Source of the DNA: an uncultured Bacteroidales bacterium
GTDB taxonomy: Bacteria > Bacteroidota > Bacteroidia > Bacteroidales > Paludibacteraceae
DNA: 49,868 bases
Assembly: GCA_900316845.1 (NCBI GenBank)
Contig: ONEG01000020.1
Location: forward strand, 1-49,868
Reading direction: 5' to 3'
Both the position numbers and the translations under genes were made by a program. The notes beneath the pieces were generated by a model, which was not told where the DNA came from, ran no database searches, and was given only the letters and a program-made list of their open reading frames with translations. Of this stretch, positions 7,028-15,886 are shown piece by piece; position 1 is the stretch's first letter, and each line of letters starts with the position of its first letter.

Positions 7028-7717
7028 ATGAAGAATAACATGTTAGCGGGCGCATTAGTTGCGCTGGGATTATGCCTCGGAGGCTTGTTTATCTACTGCG
7101 GTATCAGCAAGTATGCGGATAAAGACCGCGCGGTGTCGGTGAAGGGTCTGAGTACCCGTGAGGTGGAAGCGGATTATGCCGTTTGGCCGCTCTCTTTCGG
7201 ATGGAACGGCAATGACCTGCCGTCGCTCTATCAGCAGATCGGCAATGTCTCTGAGAAAGTGAAACAACATCTGCTGTCTTTGGGTTTTGAGGAGAGCGAC
7301 CTGCGTCAAGGTACCATCTCCGTGGATAACAACTGGGAGAACTACTACGGTGACCATCGTCCGGAGTACAAATATACGCTCCGTACGTCCATCATCGTCT
7401 CGACCGACAAGGTCAAACTGGTGGTAGCAAGCCAGGGCAAAGAGGCGGACTTGCTCAAGGAGGGCATCATCGTCACCTCCAATAAATGGGACTTGGACTA
7501 TCAGTATAACGGTCTGCCGGAGCTGAAGCCTGCGATGATCGAAGAGGCAACGCAGAACGCACGTGCCGTAGCGCAGAAGTTCGCCGATGATGCACAGTGT
7601 TCGCTGGGTTCCATCCGTCGCGCCAGCCAGGGCCAGTTCTCCATCGAAAATGATGAATACCAGCCTTGGATCAAGCACGTACGCGTCGTAACGACCGTCG
7701 ATTACTACTTGGATTAA
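7028..7717 (+). CDS. SIMPL-domain (DUF541) protein, membrane-anchored
   Basis: A 229-residue protein with an N-terminal hydrophobic helix (about 5-25, ending in FIYCG) that is a signal anchor or signal peptide. The body has the SIMPL plan: VSVKGLSTREVEADYAVWPL near 36-55, a helical stretch with VKQHLLSLGF, then DLRQGTISVDNNW and a final strand HVRVVTTVDYYLD. SIMPL proteins lie in the periplasm or outer envelope; their biochemical role is poorly known, and oligomeric barrel forms have been described. It follows the preceding gene by 17 bp and is probably co-transcribed. Its last four bases overlap the 3' end of the convergent SDR gene. Confidence 0.85.
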   Translation: MKNNMLAGALVALGLCLGGLFIYCGISKYADKDRAVSVKGLSTREVEADYAVWPLSFGWNGNDLPSLYQQIGNVSEKVKQHLLSLGFEESDLRQGTISVDNNWENYYGDHRPEYKYTLRTSIIVSTDKVKLVVASQGKEADLLKEGIIVTSNKWDLDYQYNGLPELKPAMIEEATQNARAVAQKFADDAQCSLGSIRRASQGQFSIENDEYQPWIKHVRVVTTVDYYLD

Positions 7718-8508
7718 AACCAGCCGAACTTGCGAATCCACCGCAATACGCACGTGGGGATCAGCAGAATGATGAAGCACAATACCTGCCAGAAGACGGT
7801 GGGTATTGTTGTTTTGCTGCATCCCCCAAAGAGCGCACGCAGGGCTCTGCGAACGAGCATCTGAGGCGAAGCGATGATGCCTAAGGCTTTGCCGGCTTTG
7901 GTCACCCATTGGGGAATGGAGAAAAGCCCTGTATCCACCGCTCCCGGGCTCACATCCGTCACATGTACGCCGTACTCGTGCAACTCGATATGCAGTGACC
8001 GCGTGAAGGCGGAAAGGAACGATTTGGTGGAGGCATATGTGCCGAGCCGTTGCGCGACGATCTTACTCGTCACGGAGCACACGTTGAGGATATACCCGTG
8101 CCGACGGGTCTTCATGTCCTGCCCGAACAGGTAACACAGCATCGCCGGCGTGTACATATGCAGGTTGAGAATGAGCGAAGTGAAAGCCTCACTGTCGTCT
8201 AAGATATCGCGGTCGTGATAGACGCCGGCGTTATTGACCAGCACCTCGACCTCTATCGCCTGCGCGTGCGTATAATCATATAGTTCGCGCGCGGAAGATT
8301 GTTGGCTCAGGTCCATGACAAGCGGAATCACCTCTAATCCGCTAACCCTCTCATCCCCTAATCCCTTCTTGATCTCTTCTGCCGCGTCGTTGATCTGAGG
8401 AACGTTACTCACGATAAGTAAATTAAATCCGCGACCGGCTAACTGCTTGGCGAACTCTAATCCGATTCCCGACGATGCGCCGGTGACTAATGCAAAGTGA
8501 GTTTTCAT
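7714..8508 (-). CDS. Short-chain dehydrogenase/reductase with C-terminal hydrophobic tail
   Basis: A 264-residue classical SDR. The dinucleotide motif TGASSGIG is at 9-16, NNAG at 92-95, and the catalytic triad Ser145, Tyr158 and Lys162 (YxxxK in TYASTK). The substrate cannot be deduced. About 25 C-terminal residues (FWQVLCFIILLIPTCVLRW) are strongly hydrophobic, so the protein is probably tail-anchored in the membrane, as in SDRs acting on lipids or ketones. It is the third gene of the minus-strand unit lepA-umuC-SDR, 6 bp after umuC. The stop codon overlaps that of the convergent SIMPL gene. Confidence 0.85.
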   Translation of the reverse strand: MKTHFALVTGASSGIGLEFAKQLAGRGFNLLIVSNVPQINDAAEEIKKGLGDERVSGLEVIPLVMDLSQQSSARELYDYTHAQAIEVEVLVNNAGVYHDRDILDDSEAFTSLILNLHMYTPAMLCYLFGQDMKTRRHGYILNVCSVTSKIVAQRLGTYASTKSFLSAFTRSLHIELHEYGVHVTDVSPGAVDTGLFSIPQWVTKAGKALGIIASPQMLVRRALRALFGGCSKTTIPTVFWQVLCFIILLIPTCVLRWIRKFGWF

Positions 8509-8514
8509 ATGCTT

Positions 8515-9771
8515 TCAACTATCAACTTTCTTTGGTCTCATAAATCCTGCCGGCTGGTCGCTGAAATCCGCTTCCGAGCCTTGTATGGCAAAATGAATAT
8601 GGTTCTTTCCGAACCGTTTGTTAATGCCGTCAATCGCCTGCATAAGCCGCTTGTGGCGTTCTTTCTCGTCGAGGTCGTTTATTGCAAACAAGTCCAGTTG
8701 CACACTTTTGTTGCTCTGTAACTGTCCCAAAATGACGCCTGCTTGTTTGTACTGATAATTCTCCCGGAAGAGGGACTCCAAGAGCTTCTCCACGGCTTTG
8801 ATGATCAGCGTCGAGTCATCCGTTGCGGCGCTCAGACGCAAAGTCTCGTCTGCGGAATACTGCGCCAGATCCTGCCGGTGACGGTTAGTCGCCAGAAAGA
8901 GCGTCACCGTCTGGCAAAGGGATTGTTGCTCCCGCATCCTCCGTGCTGCCGAAGAAGCATAATTGCTCAACTCCCGCATCAACACCTCTTTGCTGCTCGT
9001 CATGTGTGCAAAAGTGCGGCTGTACATGATGGACTTCTGCCGGTCATGGCCGGCTATCGTAATCGCCGGGACTCCGTTCAACTCCTTCCACGTCCTCACG
9101 CCGTTCACGCCGAAAAGCCGTTTGACCCACGCCTCTTTCCGGTTCGCAAAGTCCAACGCTGTCCGGATTCCTAACTCCGCCAGCCGCTTGAAACTCCGCC
9201 GTCCGATGCCCCAGACATCCTTGATATCCAGCATTGAGAGAGCCTTCTCGCGCTGCTCGCCGCTCATGATACAAATGCCCTGATAAGCAGGATAGTGTTT
9301 GGCAAACCACGTGGCGGTTTTGGCGAGCGTATAACTCAATCCTGCGCCACAACTAACGGGAATATCCGTCTTACGAAGAATAAGGTCTTTGAGCTTCTGT
9401 AAATATTCGCGCAACCGCACGGGGTCGTCATCGGGCATTATCCCGAAGAACTCATCCACGCTATATTGCACAAAATCGAGCACCATCTCCGTCTTGCGAA
9501 CTTCGTCCATTATATGATGCGAGACGTCGTGATAGAGCTGGTGATGGACGTCAATCACCGTCACTTTGTTTTGCTCGATGATCTTCGTCACCTGAAAGAT
9601 CGGATTGCCTCTCTTGAGCCCCACTGCTTTGGCTTCCTGATTGAGCGCAAGGATGATACCGCCGTTGTTGTCGTTATTGTTCGCAACGACCACCGGCGTA
9701 CCCTTTAACTCCGGACGCGAGACCAGCTCGCAACTCACGAAGAAATTATTGCAATCCAGGTGGATGTACAT
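8515..9771 (-). CDS. umuC: Y-family DNA polymerase, UmuC type
   Basis: A 418-residue translesion polymerase of UmuC length. The first catalytic Asp lies in LDCNNFF (D6) and the acidic pair in YSVDEFF (D106, E107). The thumb/HhH region follows (DVWGIGRRSFKRLAELGI), then the little-finger domain and a C-terminal DUF4113 segment (QAGVILGQL... NHIHFAIQG). QLDLF at 358-362 matches the beta-clamp binding motif. UmuC normally works with processed UmuD as Pol V, but no umuD is adjacent and no SOS-type operator is evident, so UmuD must be elsewhere or not needed. It starts 2 bp after the lepA stop, so translation is probably coupled. Confidence 0.9.
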   Translation of the reverse strand: MYIHLDCNNFFVSCELVSRPELKGTPVVVANNNDNNGGIILALNQEAKAVGLKRGNPIFQVTKIIEQNKVTVIDVHHQLYHDVSHHIMDEVRKTEMVLDFVQYSVDEFFGIMPDDDPVRLREYLQKLKDLILRKTDIPVSCGAGLSYTLAKTATWFAKHYPAYQGICIMSGEQREKALSMLDIKDVWGIGRRSFKRLAELGIRTALDFANRKEAWVKRLFGVNGVRTWKELNGVPAITIAGHDRQKSIMYSRTFAHMTSSKEVLMRELSNYASSAARRMREQQSLCQTVTLFLATNRHRQDLAQYSADETLRLSAATDDSTLIIKAVEKLLESLFRENYQYKQAGVILGQLQSNKSVQLDLFAINDLDEKERHKRLMQAIDGINKRFGKNHIHFAIQGSEADFSDQPAGFMRPKKVDS

Positions 9772-9773
9772 GC

Positions 9774-11549
9774 TTAATCCAACTTAAGCACTGCTAAGAA
9801 AGCTTTCTGCGGCACTTCGACGTTGCCGATCTGCTTCATACGCTTCTTACCGCGTTTTTGTTTCTCCAGCAGTTTGCGCTTACGGCTGACGTCACCGCCG
9901 TAACACTTGGCGAGGACATCTTTGCGCACCTGCTTGACAGTCTCGCGTGCGATGATCTTGGCACCGATGGCGGCTTGGATAGCGATGTCGAACTGCTGGC
10001 GCGGAAGGAGTTCCTTGAGTTTCTCACACATGCGACGACCGAAATCGACAGCATTGTCGCGGTGGGTGAGGGTAGAAAGCGCATCGACCTGCTCGCCGTT
10101 GAGGAGGATATCCAGTTTGACGAGGTTGGACGGTCTGAAGCCGTTCATGTGCCAGTCGAAGGAGGCGTAGCCCTTGGAGATGGATTTGAGTTTGTCGTAG
10201 AAATCGATGACAATCTCGCCGAGAGGCATGTCGAAAAGGAGCTCCATGCGGTTGCCGGAGATATACTCCTGCTTGACCAGTTCGCCGCGTTTGCCGAGAC
10301 AGAGGGTCATGATCGGACCGATATAATCGGCGGTGGTGATGACCGACGCGCGGATATAGGGCTCCTCGATGCGGTCGATCTCCGTGAGATCAGGCATCCC
10401 GGCGGGGTTGTGTACCTCGACCATTCCGCCGTCTTTGGTATAGACGTTATAAGACACGTTCGGAACGGTGGTGATGACATCCATGTCGAACTCGCGATCG
10501 AGCCGCTCCTGGATGATCTCCATATGAAGCAAGCCTAAGAACCCGCAGCGGAAACCGAAGCCCAACGCCATCGAGGACTCCGGCTGGAAAGTGAGGGAGG
10601 CATCATTCAGTTGCAGTTTCTCCAACGAAGCGCGCAGGTCCTCGTAGTCCTCGGACTCAATGGGATACACACCCGCGAAGACCATCGGTTTGGCTTCCTC
10701 GAAACCGTCTATCGCTTTGTCGCAAGGCCGCGCTACGTGGGTGATGGTATCACCGACTTTGACTTCGGTCGAGGTCTTGATACCGGAGATGATATATCCC
10801 ACGTTACCGGCAGAGATCTCCTTACGCGGGGACATCTCGAGTTTGAGGATACCTATCTCGTCGGCGTCATACTCTTTGCCTGTATTGACAAAACGCACTT
10901 GGTCGCCGGTCTTCATTGTACCGTTAACCACTTTGAAATAGGCGATGATGCCGCGGAAGGAGTTGAATACACTATCAAAGACGAGACATTGGAGCGGCGC
11001 GTTCGGGTCTCCTTTGGGCGCAGGAATACGCTCGACGATGGCGTCTAAGATCTCGGGTACGCCTTCTCCGGTCTTGGCGGAACAACGGAGGATCTCCTCG
11101 CGTTTGCAACCTAACAGATCGACGATCTCGTCCTCCACGCGCTCGGGCATGGCGTTGTCCATGTCGCATTTATTGAGTACCGGGATGATCTCGAGGTCAT
11201 GCTCAATCGCCATGTAGAGGTTGGAGATGGTCTGCGCCTGCACGCCCTGCGTCGCATCGACAACAAGCACCGCTCCCTCGCAGGCGGCTATAGAACGCGA
11301 GACTTCATAAGAGAAGTCAACGTGCCCCGGAGTATCAATGAGGTTAAGGGTATAACCCTTATGTTGCATCTGGATGGCGTGTGATTTGATGGTTATACCG
11401 CGCTCTTTCTCCAGATCCATGTCGTCCAACACCTGATTCTCCATCTGCCGCACATCGACAGTCTTAGTGATCTCCAACATGCGATCCGCAAGGGTCGATT
11501 TGCCGTGATCGATGTGAGCAATAATACAAAAATTACGTATCTTATCCAT
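9774..11549 (-). CDS. lepA: Elongation factor 4 (LepA)
   Basis: A 591-residue ribosome-associated GTPase of full length. The G1 loop AHIDHGKST is at 11-19, followed by the switch region ERGITIKS, G3 DTPGHVDF and G4 NKCD. EF-G-like domains II, III and V follow, and the LepA-specific C-terminal domain contains [18 protein letters not shown]. It acts on stalled or back-translocated ribosomes. It is the first gene of a minus-strand unit with umuC and the SDR and is driven by the promoter at 11582-11612. Confidence 0.96.
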   Translation of the reverse strand: MDKIRNFCIIAHIDHGKSTLADRMLEITKTVDVRQMENQVLDDMDLEKERGITIKSHAIQMQHKGYTLNLIDTPGHVDFSYEVSRSIAACEGAVLVVDATQGVQAQTISNLYMAIEHDLEIIPVLNKCDMDNAMPERVEDEIVDLLGCKREEILRCSAKTGEGVPEILDAIVERIPAPKGDPNAPLQCLVFDSVFNSFRGIIAYFKVVNGTMKTGDQVRFVNTGKEYDADEIGILKLEMSPRKEISAGNVGYIISGIKTSTEVKVGDTITHVARPCDKAIDGFEEAKPMVFAGVYPIESEDYEDLRASLEKLQLNDASLTFQPESSMALGFGFRCGFLGLLHMEIIQERLDREFDMDVITTVPNVSYNVYTKDGGMVEVHNPAGMPDLTEIDRIEEPYIRASVITTADYIGPIMTLCLGKRGELVKQEYISGNRMELLFDMPLGEIVIDFYDKLKSISKGYASFDWHMNGFRPSNLVKLDILLNGEQVDALSTLTHRDNAVDFGRRMCEKLKELLPRQQFDIAIQAAIGAKIIARETVKQVRKDVLAKCYGGDVSRKRKLLEKQKRGKKRMKQIGNVEVPQKAFLAVLKLD

Positions 11550-11581
11550 TAGGTCCTAAATATACGAAGTAAAATTCGGCG

Positions 11582-11612
11582 CAAAGATACTGATTTTTTT
11601 TGAGATATGCAA
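11582..11612 (-). promoter_or_regulatory. Promoter of lepA-umuC-SDR
   Basis: On the minus strand, TTG (complement of 11610-11612), 20 nt, then TATCTTTG (complement of 11582-11589). It is divergent from the pyrC promoter about 100 bp away. The region between is AT-rich, without other recognisable sites. Confidence 0.75.
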
Positions 11613-11708
11613 GAATCTCCGTATTTTTTTCTTTTTTGGCGGAAAAATCGGCGGAATGTCAAGTAAAGTTAGCAAAAATAAAATTGTAGGATTTTGTTGC
11701 TAAAAAAC

Positions 11709-11739
11709 TTGCGAATGTCAAAAAATAATTGTAACTTTG
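11709..11739 (+). promoter_or_regulatory. Promoter of the pyr/pur cluster
   Basis: TTG at 11709-11711, 20 nt, then TAACTTTG at 11732-11739, about 50 nt before the pyrC ATG. It is the only clear promoter I see before the co-directional run that ends at 41426, apart from weaker possibilities in the 132-bp gap before purT. No attenuator or riboswitch is visible in the short leader. Confidence 0.75.
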
Positions 11740-11791
11740 CACTCGGTTTTTGATACTGCTTCGAAAAGAAGTATAAACGTAAGAAATCACA

Positions 11792-12913
11792 ATGAGTCTG
11801 TTAGGAAAAATACGAATACCCGGTTTCGTGGATATGCATGTGCATTTCCGTGAGCCGGGTTTCGCGTATAAAGAGACGATTCTCACGGGGAGTGAGGCGG
11901 CTGCGCGTGCGGGTTACAGTGATGTGTTCACTATGCCTAATGTGAACCCTGCGCCCGATACGATGGATCATCTGCGCGCTCAGATGGACATTATTGCGCG
12001 TGACAGCCACATTGGCGTCCATCCGTACGCAAGTATCACCCTCGGCCAGAAAGGCGAGGGTGAACTCGTTAATATAGAGGAATTGAGCGCGCACGTAGCG
12101 GGTTTCTCGGATGACGGCAGAGGTATTCAGGACGAGGGGTTGATGCGCGAGGCGATGCGGCGGATTGCGGCGGTGGACAGTATGATCGTAGAGCATTGTG
12201 AGGTGAACAGTCTGCTGCACGGCGGATATATCCACGACGGCGAGTACGCCAGCAAGTATGGTCATCGGGGGATCTGCTCGGAGAGCGAATGGCGCGAGAT
12301 AGAGCGGAATATACGTCTGAGTGCAGAGACCGGATGCCGGTTGCATATATGCCATATATCCACCAAAGAGAGCGTACAACTCATTCGGGACGCAAAAGCC
12401 GACGGGATCCCGGTGACCTGTGAGACCGCGCCGCATTATCTGCTGCTCAACGACCGCATGATTGAGGAGGACGGACGATGGAAGATGAACCCGCCGATTC
12501 GTTCGGTAGCCGACCAGATGGCGCTGATAGGAGGCATCATTGATGGTACGATAGATGTGATAGCTACCGACCATGCGCCGCATAGCGCCGAGGAGAAGAG
12601 CCGCGGATTAGAGAAGAGTGCTTTCGGGATTGTGGGAATCGAGACGGCTTTCCCACTGCTATATACCTATCTGGTGAAAAACGGCGTGATCTCGATGGAA
12701 CGCCTTATAGAATTAATGAGCACGCGTGCACGCGAGATAACGGGACTGGCGGAAGATAGCTGGGTGACGATCGATCTGGATGCCCATTATACCATCGACC
12801 CTGCGCAGTTTGTGTCCTTGGGCAAAAGTACGCCGTTCGAGGGATGGGAAGTCTATGGGAAATGTGTCAAAAACGAAGTTCGGGGGAACGTCGTTTTTGA
12901 AATTGACAATTGA
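11792..12913 (+). CDS. pyrC: Dihydroorotase (class I)
   Basis: A 373-residue zinc amidohydrolase that closes carbamoyl-aspartate to dihydroorotate, step 3 of UMP synthesis. The metal motif DMHVHFREPG has H16 and H18, the class I loop GFSDDGRGIQ carries D107/D108, further metal or substrate residues lie in HICHIS, and the catalytic Asp is D260 in ATDHAPH. The protein is slightly shorter than typical class I enzymes because it begins only a few residues before the barrel. The ATG lies about 50 nt after the promoter. The last residues (EIDN) and the stop are written inside the heptamer repeat shared with the pyrK start. Confidence 0.95.
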   Translation: MSLLGKIRIPGFVDMHVHFREPGFAYKETILTGSEAAARAGYSDVFTMPNVNPAPDTMDHLRAQMDIIARDSHIGVHPYASITLGQKGEGELVNIEELSAHVAGFSDDGRGIQDEGLMREAMRRIAAVDSMIVEHCEVNSLLHGGYIHDGEYASKYGHRGICSESEWREIERNIRLSAETGCRLHICHISTKESVQLIRDAKADGIPVTCETAPHYLLLNDRMIEEDGRWKMNPPIRSVADQMALIGGIIDGTIDVIATDHAPHSAEEKSRGLEKSAFGIVGIETAFPLLYTYLVKNGVISMERLIELMSTRAREITGLAEDSWVTIDLDAHYTIDPAQFVSLGKSTPFEGWEVYGKCVKNEVRGNVVFEIDN

Positions 12914-12947
12914 CAGTTGACAATTGACAGTTGACAGTTGACAGTTG
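12903..12947. repeat. TTGACA(A/G) heptamer repeat spanning the pyrC/pyrK junction
   Basis: Six full 7-nt units (A,G,A,G,G,G in the last position) plus a seventh start TTGA. The pyrC stop TGA (12911-12913) lies in the second unit, and the pyrK start TTG (12945-12947) is the first three bases of the seventh. Confidence 0.85.
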
Positions 12948-13670
12948 AAAGGAAATTGGCATATAGTGAGCAATGAACGGATTGCGGAGAAAATCTATCG
13001 CATGATCCTGCAGGGCAAGACGGAAGGTATTCGTCCGGGGCAATTCGTGGAGATAGCGATACCGGGTTTGTTTTTGAGACGGCCGATCTCGGTGAGCGAT
13101 ATCCACGGTGACGAGCTGGCGATCATCTATAAGGTTGTCGGACAAGGCACCGACCGCATGGCGGCGATGTCAGCCGGCGAAGAACTCGATATCCTTACGG
13201 GCTTGGGCAACGGCTATGACTTGAGCCTATGCGGCAACGAAGCGCTGCTGATAGGAGGTGGAGTAGGAGTACCACCGCTGATCTATGCCGCCAAGAAACT
13301 GCGTGAGATGGGAAAGAAAGTCCGCGTAGTGATGGGCTTCAATACGAAAGACGAAGTGTTCGGCGAAGAAGCGTTTAGAGCCTTAGGATGTGAAACGACG
13401 GTCTGCACGATGGATGGCAGTTACGGCAAGAAAGGCGTCGTGACCGACTTGATAGAGAAGCCTGCTCCGTATTATTACGCTTGTGGCCCGCTGCCGATGA
13501 TTAAGGCGATTATGCGGACGATAGGCACCAATGGTCAGGTCAGCATGGAAGAGCGTATGGGTTGCGGCGTGGGAATATGCGTCGGATGCACGATAGAGAC
13601 CAAAGAGGGTTTCAAACGAGTATGTAAAGAAGGACCGGTGTTCAATGCAGATAAAATTAGGACATATTAA
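12945..13670 (+). CDS. pyrK: Dihydroorotate dehydrogenase electron-transfer subunit
   Basis: A 241-residue FAD and [2Fe-2S] protein that links class 1B dihydroorotate dehydrogenase to NAD. The flavin-binding beta-barrel contains LRRPISVSD, the NAD-binding fold has LIGGGVGVPPL and YYACGPLPM, and the cluster ligands are C207, C212, C215 and C227 (C-x4-C-x2-C-x11-C). The first possible start in this frame is the TTG at 12945, inside a heptamer repeat, because a TGA precedes it. The 3' end overlaps pyrD by 26 bp, so the two subunits should be made together. Confidence 0.93.
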   Translation: MKGNWHIVSNERIAEKIYRMILQGKTEGIRPGQFVEIAIPGLFLRRPISVSDIHGDELAIIYKVVGQGTDRMAAMSAGEELDILTGLGNGYDLSLCGNEALLIGGGVGVPPLIYAAKKLREMGKKVRVVMGFNTKDEVFGEEAFRALGCETTVCTMDGSYGKKGVVTDLIEKPAPYYYACGPLPMIKAIMRTIGTNGQVSMEERMGCGVGICVGCTIETKEGFKRVCKEGPVFNADKIRTY

Positions 13671-14550
13671 ATTGCAAAACCCGGTGATACCGGCAAGCGG
13701 GACCTGTGGTTTTGGTCAGGAGATGAGCGAGTGGTTCGATCTGAACCTCCTCGGTGCTATCTCTACCAAAGGCACGACGCGTGAAGCGCGTTACGGCAAC
13801 GCTTTACCGCGTATCGCAGAGTGTGGCGGCGCAGGCATGCTGAATGCCGTCGGGTTGCAGAACCCCGGCGTGGAGGAAGTCATCCGCCATGAGATACCGG
13901 CCTTACGCGCCATCTACAAGGGACCGATCATTGCGAACATCAGCGGCTTCAGTATCGACGAATACGCGTACGTATGTGAGCGAATAGATAAGGAGACGGA
14001 CGCAGCGATTCTGGAGGTGAATATCTCCTGCCCGAATGTCCATAACGGAGGCATGGCTTTTGGGACGAATCCCGAAGCGGCAGCAGCGGTGACGAAGGCA
14101 GTCAAAGCCGTAACGAACAAACCGGTATTTATGAAACTGAGTCCGAACGTGACGGACATCGCTTCTATAGCGAGGGCATGTGTGGAAGCCGGCGCTGATG
14201 GTCTTTGTCTTATCAATACGGTGCTCGGCATGCGGATCGATATCAAACGGCGCAAACCGGTTCTCGCCAATACGTACGGCGGTTATTCGGGACCGGGAGT
14301 GTTCCCCATTGCGCTGAGGATGGTACATCAGGTGCATAAAGCGTGTCCCGAGACACCGATCATCGGTTGCGGCGGAGTGAGCCATGCCGAGGATGTGATA
14401 GAGATGATGATGGCAGGCGCAAGTGCCGTAGAGATAGGGGCTGCGAGTCTGCAAAACCCCACGGCATGCCGGGAGATTATAGAGGCACTGCCGACGGTGA
14501 TGAAAGAATTGAAGATAGAACACTTACAGGACATAATAGGGATTGTATGA
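13645..14550 (+). CDS. pyrD: Dihydroorotate dehydrogenase catalytic subunit, class 1B
   Basis: A 301-residue FMN enzyme that oxidises dihydroorotate to orotate in the cytosol. The N-terminal motif NPVIPASGTCGFG is typical of class 1, and the active-site base is C129 in VNISCPNVHNGG, as expected for class 1 rather than the Ser of class 2. The FMN phosphate motif is IIGCGGVSHAED. The neighbouring PyrK makes it the 1B (NAD-linked) type. It begins inside the 3' end of pyrK and its stop overlaps the pyrF start as ATGA. Confidence 0.95.
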   Translation: MQIKLGHIKLQNPVIPASGTCGFGQEMSEWFDLNLLGAISTKGTTREARYGNALPRIAECGGAGMLNAVGLQNPGVEEVIRHEIPALRAIYKGPIIANISGFSIDEYAYVCERIDKETDAAILEVNISCPNVHNGGMAFGTNPEAAAAVTKAVKAVTNKPVFMKLSPNVTDIASIARACVEAGADGLCLINTVLGMRIDIKRRKPVLANTYGGYSGPGVFPIALRMVHQVHKACPETPIIGCGGVSHAEDVIEMMMAGASAVEIGAASLQNPTACREIIEALPTVMKELKIEHLQDIIGIV

Positions 14551-15245
14551 AAAGAGATGTAATCATAGCATGTGATTTCGCGAGCGCAGAAGCGACGTAC
14601 GCCTTCCTTGACCTATTCACGGAAGAGAAGCCGTTCGTGAAGATCGGCATGGAGCTGTACTACGCCGAGGGCCCGGCTATAGTCCGGGAGATCCGGCGTC
14701 GCGGTCATCCGGTGTTTCTGGATCTGAAGCTGCACGACATCCCTAATACGGTAGAGAAAGCAATGCGTGTGCTCTCGCGGCTGGATGTGCAGATGGTGAA
14801 CCTGCATGCCGCAGGAACGAAAGCGATGATGGAGGCAGCACTGAGAGGTCTGACACGCGAAGACGGCACGCGACCGATACTGCTTGCCGTGACCCAACTG
14901 ACCTCGACGAGCGAAGAGCGGATGCATGATGAGTTGCTCATCCGAGGCAGCATAGCCGATTGCGTATGCCATTATGCCTGGATGGCGAAAGAAGCCGGCC
15001 TGGACGGCGTCGTTTGTTCGCCCTTGGAGGCAGGGATGGTCAAAGAGAAATGCGGAAAAGAGTTCCTGACGGTGACACCGGGTATCCGTTTTGCGGATGG
15101 GGTTGTGGGCGACCAGGTACGTATCACCACGCCCGCCCGCGCCAAAGAGACAGGCTCGGATTTTATCGTGGTGGGAAGACCCATTACTGCCGCAGAAGAT
15201 CCCGTAGCGGCTTATCGTCAATGCGTAAAAGAGTTCAGAGAATGA
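14547..15245 (+). CDS. pyrF: Orotidine 5'-phosphate decarboxylase
   Basis: A 232-residue TIM-barrel enzyme that converts OMP to UMP, the last pyrimidine step. D10 lies in ACDFAS, and the catalytic cluster D59-K61-D64 in FLDLKLHDIPNT. The C-terminal phosphate loop is FIVVGRPIT. The start is the ATG at 14547, which overlaps the pyrD stop; an open frame extends upstream to 14343 but that part is antisense-like, unrelated sequence. Its stop codon lies in the first unit of the octamer repeat before pyrE. Confidence 0.95.
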   Translation: MKRDVIIACDFASAEATYAFLDLFTEEKPFVKIGMELYYAEGPAIVREIRRRGHPVFLDLKLHDIPNTVEKAMRVLSRLDVQMVNLHAAGTKAMMEAALRGLTREDGTRPILLAVTQLTSTSEERMHDELLIRGSIADCVCHYAWMAKEAGLDGVVCSPLEAGMVKEKCGKEFLTVTPGIRFADGVVGDQVRITTPARAKETGSDFIVVGRPITAAEDPVAAYRQCVKEFRE

Positions 15246-15273
15246 TGGAATGATGAAATGATGGAATGATGGA
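15242..15273. repeat. ATGATG(G/A)A octamer repeat spanning the pyrF/pyrE junction
   Basis: Four 8-nt units at 15242, 15250, 15258 and 15266. The pyrF stop TGA is in the first and the pyrE start ATG in the fourth. Because the unit is 8 nt, the upstream ATG pairs fall in other frames. Confidence 0.85.
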
Positions 15274-15886
15274 AAGTTTAAGCGAACAAATAGCAGCGGA
15301 TCTGCTGCGTATCCAGGCCGTGTTCCTGCGCCCGAACGACCCGTTCACCTGGGCGAGCGGTATCAAGAGTCCGATATACTGCGACAACCGCCTGACGCTG
15401 AGCGACGTGGCGGTGCGCGAAGATGTGGAGAACGGTTTGGCTGAGACGATCAAGCAGTATTACCCCGAGGCGGAAGTGCTGATGGGTACTTCGACCGCCG
15501 GCATCGCCCATGCGGCGATCACGGCTACCAAACTGAACCTGCCGATGGGGTATGTTCGTTCCGGCGCCAAAGATCACGGAAGACAGAACCAGATAGAAGG
15601 CAAACTCCTTCCCGGGCAGAAAGTGGTGGTGGTTGAGGATCTGATTTCGACTGCCGGCAGCTGTCTGGAGGTGGTAGAAGTGCTGCGCGAAGCAGGCGCC
15701 GAAGTCTTGGGAATCGTGTCCATCTTCACGTATGGCATGAAGAAAGGTCTGAACCGCCTGGCGGAGGCAAAAGTGGAGAACCACAGCCTGAGCAACCTCG
15801 ATGTGCTCGCCGAAGTGGCGGTCAAAGAGGGGTATATCTCCGCACAAGAGAAAGTAGAACTGATACAATTTAGAGATAACTTATGA
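15266..15886 (+). CDS. pyrE: Orotate phosphoribosyltransferase
   Basis: A 206-residue enzyme (or 205 from the second ATG at 15269) that joins orotate and PRPP to give OMP. The PRPP-binding motif [12 protein letters not shown] is at about 121-132, and the catalytic loop [17 protein letters not shown] at about 97-113. Length is normal for the bacterial family. Two adjacent ATG codons in the octamer repeat leave the exact start undecided. It overlaps pyrB by 4 bp (ATGA). Confidence 0.95.
   Translation: MMESLSEQIAADLLRIQAVFLRPNDPFTWASGIKSPIYCDNRLTLSDVAVREDVENGLAETIKQYYPEAEVLMGTSTAGIAHAAITATKLNLPMGYVRSGAKDHGRQNQIEGKLLPGQKVVVVEDLISTAGSCLEVVEVLREAGAEVLGIVSIFTYGMKKGLNRLAEAKVENHSLSNLDVLAEVAVKEGYISAQEKVELIQFRDNL

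Noticed and set aside
11740..11791. Pyrimidine attenuator or riboswitch before pyrC
   Set aside because: The leader is only about 45 nt and shows no stem-loop or conserved aptamer.
12903..12947. TTGACA repeats as sigma-70 -35 boxes
   Set aside because: Bacteroidota promoters use TTG/TAnnTTTG; no -7 element is placed correctly, and the heptamer is one of several unrelated start-adjacent repeats.
14343..14546. N-terminal extension of pyrF
   Set aside because: It overlaps pyrD coding sequence and has no family similarity; the ATG at 14547 starts the conserved protein.
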